From: an uncultured bacterium
GTDB lineage: Bacteria; Bacteroidota; Bacteroidia; Chitinophagales; Chitinophagaceae
Direction of reading: 5' to 3'
DNA: 8,711 bases
Assembly (NCBI GenBank): GCA_903957405.1
Contig: CAJBPC010000210.1
Coordinates: forward strand, 1 to 8,711
Of this stretch, positions 1 through 6,381 are shown piece by piece. The number at the start of each line of letters is the position of its first letter. The first letter of the stretch is position 1. The notes under the pieces are model-generated. The model did no database searches and was not told the origin of the DNA. It saw nothing but the letters and a program-made list of their open reading frames with translations. Both the position numbers and the translations under genes were made by a program.

Positions 1-98
1 AATCAGCATGTGAATGCGAAAAGGAACGCCGTCTGATTCCCATTCATGAATTTTTACTTTATGTGAAAAATATTTTTAAAGCGAAAAAGAAAAAATGA
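1..98 (+). other. Left-edge segment, possible 3' end of an unidentified gene
   Basis: On the plus strand, the frame beginning at base 3 is open from the window edge to a TGA at 96-98. It would give about 31 residues ending in a lysine-rich tail (FKAKKKK). If real, it is the C-terminus of a gene entering from the left and converging on the GntR gene. The minus strand is also open across roughly 1-80 and reads like protein (HEWESDGVPFRIHMLI), but I find no ATG, GTG or TTG that could start it within the open stretch, except one ATG at 7-9 beside the edge. The fragment is too short to assign to a family. The bases between 99 and 178 show no gene and no convincing terminator. Confidence 0.22.
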
Positions 99-178
99 AG
101 AGTTTTCTTTCAGACACTAACTAACCTCGTGGTCTAAAAATCGGGGAGTGTTATAGTCCATTGAAGTCTCCTGGTTTC

Positions 179-1216
179 TCAAAGTGATGGCCTGAGCGTG
201 AGTTTGAAATCGATCTTCACTTTGTCCATTTTTCCGTCGCAGATCATTTGAGCAGCTACCCTGCCCATCTCCGTGAAATTGGTGGAAATGGTGGATATGC
301 CGTTCAGGATGAACGGCTTCATCGGGGTCTCGTTATACGAAATGATGCCGATATCCTTTCCGGGTTTTAGGGAGAGGGCTTTGATCTTTTCCAGCAGGAT
401 CACCAGGTCATCCTCCATGAGATTGATGAACACTTCGCCTGCACCTATCTTTTCCTTGGATAAGTCTTCCACCACTTTGTAGCTGAAAGCAAAGTTCACA
501 CAGAAGTTGATGAACCCGCGCAGGATCTCTTTCGGGAAATAGGTATATGCCGGGAAAATGATCTTGAGCGTATGATATTTCGAGAGCCTCAGCAGCGCTT
601 CTTCCAAGGCGTTGTAGATGTCCTTTTCAAAATCCTCATACACCGCACCGACATCTCCCTTCACATCTTCAAGGTCCTTGTCCAGCAGGATCAGGTTCTT
701 TCCCGACAGGCTGTTCAGTACTTCCTCCGGGGATATGTTGTTGTCGTTGAAATGAGGGATGATCACATAGTGTGTATAGTCTTCGAGTTTTCCCTGCAGG
801 ATCTTATTGAAAAGGTTATAGTCATTATTATAGATATAAAAGTCGATCGTGCCTTGTTCCCCGAGCGTAGAAGCGAAGGAGTCGTAGATGATCTTCTTGT
901 GATGGCTCAGTTTATTGAACATGAGCAGCACCCTTTTCATCGTGTCGATCTTTTGTGCACTCACGAAATAACCTTTTCCCGGGACAGAATTGATGATGCC
1001 GAGCCGCTTTAGGTTTCGATATGCTTTCTCCGCCGTGTCCCTTGATATCTCCAGCTCAAAGCTCATGTCGCTGATCGATGGCAGAAGGTAGTTCTCTCCA
1101 ATGTGCCCCATCCTGATGGCATTGAAAATAGCATTGGTCACCTGTTGGTATTTCGGGGTGATTGACTGCTCATCAATGGTCAGCACCTGAAAGATATTCG
1201 TAATGTTTTTACCCAT
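179..1216 (-). CDS. GntR-family repressor with LacI-like sugar-binding domain
   Basis: A 345-residue cytoplasmic transcription factor built as a GntR winged helix fused to a periplasmic-binding-protein-like sensor, the layout of AraR of Bacillus and FucR-type regulators of Bacteroides. Residues about 20-88 form the DNA-binding domain: PKYQQVTNAI opens it, LPSISDMSFELEISRDTAEKAY is the helix-turn-helix (about 45-66), and GIINSVPGKGYFV is the wing (73-85). Residues about 93-345 resemble the LacI/PBP1 effector domain. GIISYNETPM near 290-299 and ISTISTNFTEMGRVAAQMI near 307-325 match the family's C-terminal subdomain. The start is the ATG at 1216, with no strong Shine-Dalgarno sequence, as is normal in this phylum. 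It lies downstream of the sulfatase on the same strand but 246 bases away, so it probably has its own promoter. A likely role is repression of this PUL until a released mono- or disaccharide binds. The effector cannot be read from the sequence. Confidence 0.88.
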   Translation of the reverse strand: MGKNITNIFQVLTIDEQSITPKYQQVTNAIFNAIRMGHIGENYLLPSISDMSFELEISRDTAEKAYRNLKRLGIINSVPGKGYFVSAQKIDTMKRVLLMFNKLSHHKKIIYDSFASTLGEQGTIDFYIYNNDYNLFNKILQGKLEDYTHYVIIPHFNDNNISPEEVLNSLSGKNLILLDKDLEDVKGDVGAVYEDFEKDIYNALEEALLRLSKYHTLKIIFPAYTYFPKEILRGFINFCVNFAFSYKVVEDLSKEKIGAGEVFINLMEDDLVILLEKIKALSLKPGKDIGIISYNETPMKPFILNGISTISTNFTEMGRVAAQMICDGKMDKVKIDFKLTLRPSL

Positions 1217-1257
1217 GGTCTATCTCTGATTAAATTTTATCATACTGTTTTGTGGAG

Positions 1258-1267
1258 TTGAATTCAA
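1258..1267. repeat. 10-bp palindrome TTGAATTCAA upstream of the GntR gene
   Basis: This perfect palindrome ends about 41 bases upstream of the GntR start codon. The position suits an autoregulatory operator, but a 10-bp palindrome in AT-rich DNA can also arise by chance. Confidence 0.3.
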
Positions 1268-1281
1268 TCTGGAAAGACGAG

Positions 1282-1307
1282 ATCAACGTTTAAAGCTATT
1301 TATCAAC
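1282..1307. repeat. Direct repeat of ATCAAC, 20 bp apart
   Basis: ATCAAC occurs at 1282-1287 and again at 1302-1307, exactly 20 bp apart, or about two helical turns. The two copies would face the same side of the DNA. This fits a pair of protein contacts upstream of the regulator gene. The repeat is short, so chance is not excluded. Confidence 0.28.
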
Positions 1308-1347
1308 AGGGTAGATATGTGGGTTAAATCAGTCATTTTGGGGTGGT

Positions 1348-1372
1348 AAATCCGATGTCTGAAAGCGGATTT
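1348..1372. repeat. Inverted repeat AAATCCG-N11-CGGATTT
   Basis: The arms, at 1348-1354 and 1366-1372, are perfectly complementary over 7 bp and separated by 11 bases, with arm centres 18 bp apart. On the plus strand it is followed by T-rich DNA. On the minus strand, where the neighbouring genes are transcribed, ACCACCCC follows, so it does not look like a terminator for the sulfatase. It could be an operator for a dimeric regulator or an RNA hairpin in the sulfatase trailer. Confidence 0.3.
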
Positions 1373-1412
1373 GTTTAATTTTTATATTTAATTGCCTTTT
1401 ATTGTATCTTTT

Positions 1413-1432
1413 TTGATCATATCAATTGATAT
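1413..1432. repeat. Cluster of three TTGAT/ATCAA half-sites with 14-bp palindrome
   Basis: TTGAT (1413-1417), CAT, ATCAA (1421-1425) and TTGAT (1426-1430) follow one another. The last two form the core of a perfect 14-bp palindrome, ATATCAATTGATAT (1419-1432). The first two form an overlapping inverted repeat with a 3-base spacer. It lies 31-50 bases past the sulfatase stop codon. It resembles a binding site for a dimeric repressor more than a terminator, because it is AT-only at its ends and has no loop. Confidence 0.33.
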
Positions 1433-1462
1433 TGTCATGCATCATGTGCATCGACACGTATT

Positions 1463-2995
1463 TTATCGGTCAGTCCCTTCTGGCTGTCTTGTTCCCTTCA
1501 GGATCTGAGATGGAATGCCTTTGAGTAGTCCCTCACCGGCAGGCCATGGTCGTTGTTGCCCATGTGTCGGAGATCGGATCAGTCGGGATATTTTTTCATA
1601 TGGCATGTCGACTTCTCCCGCATTGCTCATCCATGACCTTGTTCGGGCATCCAGTTTTCTCTGTATGCGGGCGTATCCGGGGTCGTTGAAGAGGTTTGTT
1701 TTTTCGGCCGGATCTTTTTTGCGGTCGTACAGTACGAATCTGGAGAAGGCAGTATCCGCATTTGGTAATTTTTCAGGATCCTTGGCGGGATCGGTGCAGA
1801 AGGTGTACGTAAACCTTTTTGTATAAACACCTCTCCAGTCATGCTGGTGGTTGTAGATGGGTATCTGTTTCTGCCTGCCTTTACGGTGCCGTACGATTTG
1901 AGTACTAAGGTCTTTTCCCTGGCAGGTGTTGGGCGGTGCAATGTTCAATAATCCGAGTAGCGTGGGCATGAGGTCTAGTGTGCCGATGAGCATGTTTGTG
2001 GATCCGGGACGAATGGCTTTGGGCCAGCGGATCAGGAGCGGTACATGTAGGGATTCGTTTTCCGGCCTGCCTTTGTTATTGGGCCAGTTGTGGGAAAAAA
2101 GCATATCTCCGTGGTCGGCGGTAAAGACGATGATCGTGTTGTCCAGCAATCCTTTCCGCTCGAGTGCCGACACGACCATTCCAACAGCTTCGTCAATGCC
2201 GGATATCATCGCGAGATGTCCGCGGTAGCGTATGCGGTTGGCTGTGTTATCCGCCACATTGTCGCGAAGCTTCACTCGTTGTTCGTCATACATCGCCATG
2301 TATTTGTCAGGTGCGCTGTATTTATTTCCGCCGAAATCATGAGGGGGGTGATATGCGATAAATAGTGCGAAGGGGTTGTCGTTTTGCCGACTGATGAAAT
2401 CATCTGCATGTCGAGACTGACCGAAGGGTTCCCACTCTTGGTGGAATTGTTTATGTCCGGAACTATCCCACCAGTAAGCCTTTCTGGCCTCGAATTCAAG
2501 GGTGCAGTTATTGGACAGGAAATATCCGTCAAAGCCATATCGATGTGGTCCCGCAGGTATCGGGCGGGCCCTGTCGCCTCCGTAAAGGTGCCATTTCCCG
2601 ATATATCCCGTTTGATATCCCTGTCTTGCAAGGACTTCTGCGAAGTATGAGCCCGGTTGGCCGGTTTCCGAACTTGAAAGCATGCGTATGTCGTTGTTCA
2701 TGGCGCCATTCTGTACGGAGTGCATGCCGCTGAGCAGGATACCCCTGTACGGGGTGCATTGAGGGGTGTTGACCACGGCATTTCGGAACACCATTCCCAT
2801 GGAGGCCAATTTCACGAGATGAGTAGTCAATGCCTGGCTTCCGTCATGCCATCCGACCATGTCGAATGAGTGCTGGTCGCTCATGATGAACACGAGGTTT
2901 GGTCTCGAACCATTGTTTGCCCCGGCTTGTGCCAGCCCCGACATGGCGGTCAGAAATAAAAATAAATTGGTTATGAGCAACCCCCTTGAGGACAT
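1463..2995 (-). CDS. Secreted S1-family sulfatase (formylglycine-dependent)
   Basis: A 510-residue sulfatase that hydrolyses sulfate esters, probably on oligosaccharides in the periplasm. Residues 1-24 are a signal peptide with a hydrophobic LLITNLFLFL core and a likely cut after LAQA. RPNLVFIMSDQH (31-42) opens the alkaline-phosphatase-like fold and supplies the metal ligand D40, with Q41 where many relatives have a second Asp. The activation motif CTPYRG begins at C80 (codon TGC), with R84 in place. This is the Cys-type C-x-P-x-R signature whose cysteine is converted to formylglycine by a maturation enzyme not seen here. GKWH (133-136), HPPHD (216-220) and TADHGD (292-297) supply the expected K, H and D/H active-site residues, and K308 lies near the usual position of a second lysine. 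The length is typical and the gene looks intact. It starts at 2995, divergent from susC. I could not assign an S1 subfamily or the position of the sulfate removed. Confidence 0.93.
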   Translation of the reverse strand: MSSRGLLITNLFLFLTAMSGLAQAGANNGSRPNLVFIMSDQHSFDMVGWHDGSQALTTHLVKLASMGMVFRNAVVNTPQCTPYRGILLSGMHSVQNGAMNNDIRMLSSSETGQPGSYFAEVLARQGYQTGYIGKWHLYGGDRARPIPAGPHRYGFDGYFLSNNCTLEFEARKAYWWDSSGHKQFHQEWEPFGQSRHADDFISRQNDNPFALFIAYHPPHDFGGNKYSAPDKYMAMYDEQRVKLRDNVADNTANRIRYRGHLAMISGIDEAVGMVVSALERKGLLDNTIIVFTADHGDMLFSHNWPNNKGRPENESLHVPLLIRWPKAIRPGSTNMLIGTLDLMPTLLGLLNIAPPNTCQGKDLSTQIVRHRKGRQKQIPIYNHQHDWRGVYTKRFTYTFCTDPAKDPEKLPNADTAFSRFVLYDRKKDPAEKTNLFNDPGYARIQRKLDARTRSWMSNAGEVDMPYEKISRLIRSPTHGQQRPWPAGEGLLKGIPSQILKGTRQPEGTDR

Positions 2996-3153
2996 GATCT
3001 GTATTTTATTTTCAACTAAGTAAGTGTGAAATGACGATAAAAACGCAGGTATACATGAGGGTACAGGGTGGCTCGTCTGCAGCAGGTTGATAATTTAGCC
3101 TGTCATTGCGATGTAATAGCCATTGATCGATTTCAAAATCAAATCCAAAACGT
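2996..3153. promoter_or_regulatory. Divergent promoter region between sulfatase and susC
   Basis: These 158 bases must serve both the minus-strand sulfatase and the plus-strand susC-susD-hydrolase group. No gene fits here. Three TTGAT/ATCAA half-sites are present (3087, 3123, 3138), plus the inverted repeat GATTT-CA-AAATC at 3129-3140, just before the susC start. A possible plus-strand Bacteroidota promoter is TCTG (2998-3001), 19 bases, then TAAGTGTG (3021-3028); each element has one mismatch to the TTTG / TAnnTTTG consensus, so this is tentative. No good minus-strand promoter was found. Confidence 0.5.
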
Positions 3154-6100
3154 ATGCTTGCTTTTCCATCACTCAGAGGGTCGGTGCGTTCCGCGAGGGG
3201 CTGCCTTCCAAGTACATCCGTACAGCTGTCACCGAGGCCGACTTTTGTACTCATTCCCTTTCTCTTCCTATTTTTTTCGATTCAGATCATCTTCGCTTCC
3301 GGTTCGGCATTTGCCGTTCCGATGCAGCAAACAGGATCGATCGATGTCGTTGGGCGTGTCGTGGATCAATCCTCCGGCTCCCCTCTCCAAGGTGTGACCT
3401 TGTCTGTCAAGGGGACGGGTGTTTCCACCATGACAGACGTCACCGGGAACTTTAAGATCACCGTGCCATCGGCAGATGCAGTTTTACAGGTTTCTTACGT
3501 CGACTACCTCAGTCAGGATTTTCCTGTCAATGGCAAGAGCGCGCTCGAGATCGGTATGAGTTCGAAGAGTTCTTCCCTCACAGATGTGGTGGTGGTCGCA
3601 TATGGCACACAAAAGAAGGCTTCGGTCACGGGTGCCGTGGCATCGATCTCCGGTAAAGACCTTGCGAATGTGCCGGTTCCAAACATCTCCAGCGCACTTG
3701 CAGGCAGACTGCCCGGACTGGTCGCCGTGCAGCGAAGCGGCCAACCGGGTGTTGACAACACGTCCGTCAACATCCGCGGCTTCGGTAATGCGTTGGTCAT
3801 TGTCGATGGAGTTCCGCAGGAGTTCAATCAACTTGACCCCAATGAGATCGAGAGTTTCACCATTTTGAAAGACGCAGCTGCGGCCATCTATGGCGCACGT
3901 GCCGCCAATGGTGTCATCCTGGTGACGACCAAACGTGGCAAGAACGGCAAACCGACGGTTTCTTTTTCGTCAGGACTGTCCTGGCAGACCCGAACGAACT
4001 GGTCTCGCATGGCCAATGCCGGCGAGTTCACCTCCCTTATCAACCAGGGGCGAATCAATAACGGACAGCCACTGAAGTATACAGAATACGATGTGAAGGT
4101 TTTCCGTCAAGTATCCGGAGATCCAAATGCCTTGGCAGACATGACCGATGCGGAGAAGGCCAGGTTCAAAGATGAAGACCTTCGAAACTACCACAATGAG
4201 GATCCTTTCCCCGCCGCATTCAAGGACTTCGCCCCCATGCAGCAGTATAATATCAGCTCGAGGGGTGGGAATGAAAACATCAAATACTTCATCTCCGGTG
4301 GCATCCTCGACCAGTCCAGCATGCTGCGCAGCGGTGATATGAGCTATAAGCGCTATAATCTGCGGGCCAACGTGGATGCGCGCATCAATAAAAATCTTGA
4401 CGTCAGTCTGGATCTCGGCGGTCGCAATGAACGCAGGTATTATCCCATTTCCGGTATCGACTGGATCATGCAGCTGACATACTGGGGTGAGCCAGTCAAG
4501 TGGAAGACATGGCCCGACAAGACCAAGCCCGTTGGGAGTATAGTGGACGCCACGAATGCCGACCTGAGCGGATACCAGAAGTTGAATTATAATGAGTATA
4601 ACTCGGCTTTCAATTTCGATTACAGGGTGCCGTTCATCAAAGGACTTTCGCTGCAAGGAAGGCTGAACTACAGGGTCGGGTTCTATTACAATGACCGGTT
4701 CACGAAGCAGTATTGGACCTACAACTATGACTTCAAGGCTGATGCATACACTCGCGCGACGACTCCTTCCGGCAACACTTCCCTGTCGGTTGAGTCAAGG
4801 CAGGATACCTGGCTGACCGGTCAGATGTTCCTCAAATATGATAGGACATTCGGGAAGCATGATGTCAAGGGCATGCTTTTGTATGAGGGACTCGATAACG
4901 GGCTCAAGTATGTAAATGCCTATCGTGAGGGTTATCTGTCCACTGCACTTCCGATATTGGGTGCCGGCGGGGATCTCAATAAGAATAATGCAGGTACGGA
5001 GCAGGAAGACGGTCGGGCCAGTTATGCAGGCCGTATCAATTACGCCTATGATAACAAATATCTGCTCGAGGCCACATTCCGATATGATGGCAATTCCATG
5101 TGGGCCAATGATTACCGATGGGGGTTTTTCCCGGGCATACTGGCTGCATGGCGCGTATCTGAGGAGGGCTTTTTCCGCAAGCATGTATCATTCATCGACA
5201 ACCTGAAGCTGCGTGCGTCCCTAGGTATTTCGGGAGATGATGCAGGTGGCATCCCTTATCAATACTTGCAGACCTTCAGCATCAATGGCAGATATGTGCT
5301 GAACAACGCCATCGGAAACGGCATACGGAATAATGGCATCGCCAATCCTTATGGTACCTGGGCTGAATACAAAACATACAACGCGGGTCTGGAATTCGGG
5401 ATGATGAAGAACCGCCTATATGGTGAATTGGACGTCTTTTATCGCGACGGCTACAACCTGTTGGGTACCCGGGCGGATGCGCTTCCCACCACCTTCGGGG
5501 CATCATTTCCGCAGGAGAACCTCAACAGTTCGAGCAATCGTGGCTTCGAACTCCGCCTCGGCTTCCGGGACAGAAAACGCGACTTCTCCTATAACATCGA
5601 AGGAAACGTTTCCTGGAACCGTGCCAAATGGGAGAATGTGTCTGAGCGAGATTTCTCCACGGCGTCAAATGCCGTCAAAGCGCGCGACATGGTGTCCAAT
5701 TCATGGCGAAATGTGATATTTGGATACAAGGCCGTGGGCTTGTTCCAAACCCAGGCGGAGATCGACAAGTGGGCGTTGAATCAGGATAATAACAACAACC
5801 GGACGCTTCGTCCAGGAGATATCAAGTACATGGATCTTGACAGCAACGGCAGGCTTGACAGGTATGATGAAACTGTCATCGGCAACACCGTTCCACTGAC
5901 CATGTTCGGACTCAATGTATCCCTTGGATGGAAGCAGTTCGACTTCTCCATGCTCCTGCAGGGTGCCGCTAATTTCGATACCCACATCAACGAAGAGAGG
6001 GCGCCTGCACAATATGAAGGAAACACTTATGCCTATGTGGCTGTCGACTCATGGACACCGGCCAATCCCAATGCGCGATTCCCGCGATTCCTGCCAGGGG

Positions 6101-6363
6101 CGGCACAGAACAATCGTGCACTCTCCGACTTCTGGATTCACGATGCTTCTTATGTACGCCTCAAGAATCTGCAGTTCGGGTACACGCTGCCTGAAAAGCT
6201 GATGCGTAGGGCTGGTCTCGGTACCTGCCGGTTCTATTTCTCCGGCGTCAACCTCTTCACCCTGACCGAGATGAAGAACTTCGATCCGGAAGCACCGATC
6301 GGCGACCTGAGGTACTATCCGCAACAGAAGACTTTCAGCTTCGGAGTGAACCTTAATTTCTAA
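3154..6363 (+). CDS. SusC/RagA-family TonB-dependent outer-membrane transporter
   Basis: A 1069-residue outer-membrane barrel that imports glycan fragments using TonB energy, forming a complex with SusD encoded next to it. A signal sequence has its hydrophobic stretch at about 31-48 and a likely cut after SAFA (A54). It is followed by a carboxypeptidase-D-like domain (about 64-135), a TonB-box-like region DVVVVAYGTQKKASVTGAV (144-162) and a plug domain with NIRGFGNALVIVDGVP (206-221). The SusC/RagA signature IESFTILKDAAAAIYGARA (232-250) comes next, then the barrel, ending in the terminal phenylalanine typical of these proteins. There is no STN domain, so it is not expected to signal to an anti-sigma factor. 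The ATG at 3154 is the first start after an in-frame stop at 3124-3126 and has an A-rich upstream stretch. It leaves a long, arginine-containing leader of about 30 residues before the hydrophobic core, so GTG at 3184 is an alternative start. Its stop lies 18 bases before the susD ATG, indicating one transcript. Confidence 0.95.
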   Translation: MLAFPSLRGSVRSARGCLPSTSVQLSPRPTFVLIPFLFLFFSIQIIFASGSAFAVPMQQTGSIDVVGRVVDQSSGSPLQGVTLSVKGTGVSTMTDVTGNFKITVPSADAVLQVSYVDYLSQDFPVNGKSALEIGMSSKSSSLTDVVVVAYGTQKKASVTGAVASISGKDLANVPVPNISSALAGRLPGLVAVQRSGQPGVDNTSVNIRGFGNALVIVDGVPQEFNQLDPNEIESFTILKDAAAAIYGARAANGVILVTTKRGKNGKPTVSFSSGLSWQTRTNWSRMANAGEFTSLINQGRINNGQPLKYTEYDVKVFRQVSGDPNALADMTDAEKARFKDEDLRNYHNEDPFPAAFKDFAPMQQYNISSRGGNENIKYFISGGILDQSSMLRSGDMSYKRYNLRANVDARINKNLDVSLDLGGRNERRYYPISGIDWIMQLTYWGEPVKWKTWPDKTKPVGSIVDATNADLSGYQKLNYNEYNSAFNFDYRVPFIKGLSLQGRLNYRVGFYYNDRFTKQYWTYNYDFKADAYTRATTPSGNTSLSVESRQDTWLTGQMFLKYDRTFGKHDVKGMLLYEGLDNGLKYVNAYREGYLSTALPILGAGGDLNKNNAGTEQEDGRASYAGRINYAYDNKYLLEATFRYDGNSMWANDYRWGFFPGILAAWRVSEEGFFRKHVSFIDNLKLRASLGISGDDAGGIPYQYLQTFSINGRYVLNNAIGNGIRNNGIANPYGTWAEYKTYNAGLEFGMMKNRLYGELDVFYRDGYNLLGTRADALPTTFGASFPQENLNSSSNRGFELRLGFRDRKRDFSYNIEGNVSWNRAKWENVSERDFSTASNAVKARDMVSNSWRNVIFGYKAVGLFQTQAEIDKWALNQDNNNNRTLRPGDIKYMDLDSNGRLDRYDETVIGNTVPLTMFGLNVSLGWKQFDFSMLLQGAANFDTHINEERAPAQYEGNTYAYVAVDSWTPANPNARFPRFLPGAAQNNRALSDFWIHDASYVRLKNLQFGYTLPEKLMRRAGLGTCRFYFSGVNLFTLTEMKNFDPEAPIGDLRYYPQQKTFSFGVNLNF

Positions 6364-6381
6364 TTGTCAAATACCAGCAAG

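Larger units (their letters stand above)
1217..1462. promoter_or_regulatory. AT-rich gap between sulfatase and regulator gene
   Basis: No gene is visible here. This gap holds the 3' trailer of the sulfatase transcript and, presumably, the promoter of the GntR gene (minus strand). TTGAT or its complement ATCAA occurs five times (1282, 1302, 1413, 1421, 1426). I see no hairpin followed by a T-tract in the minus direction, so the sulfatase terminator is unclear and read-through into the regulator is possible. For a minus-strand Bacteroidota -7 element (TAnnTTTG), the best match is TAGCTTTA at 1298-1291, with no good -33 partner. Confidence 0.45.

Noticed and set aside
572..1012. Plus-strand open frame opposite the GntR gene (146 codons)
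   Set aside because: The opposite strand encodes a complete GntR helix-turn-helix and sensor domain; this frame shows no family features.
1348..1372. Inverted repeat as a Rho-independent terminator of the sulfatase
   Set aside because: In the minus-strand direction the stem is followed by ACCACCCC, not by a T-tract; the T-rich side is on the plus strand, where no gene ends.
1437..1451. ATGCA-TCATG-TGCAT inverted repeat just past the sulfatase stop
   Set aside because: Five-base arms are too short to separate from chance, and there is no T-tract to suggest a terminator.
3131..3160. TTTC, 18 bases, TATGCTTG as the susC promoter
   Set aside because: The -7 element would overlap the ATG at 3154, so it is only possible if a later start is used; too weak to call.
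3212..3223. GTAC-ATCC-GTAC inverted repeat as an AraR-like operator
   Set aside because: It has only 4-bp arms, lies inside the susC coding region at codons about 20-24, and no second copy was found in the gaps.
3970..4656. Long minus-strand open frame opposite susC (228 codons)
   Set aside because: It lies entirely within the well-supported susC barrel region, has no recognisable domain, and open antisense frames are common opposite genes of this composition.
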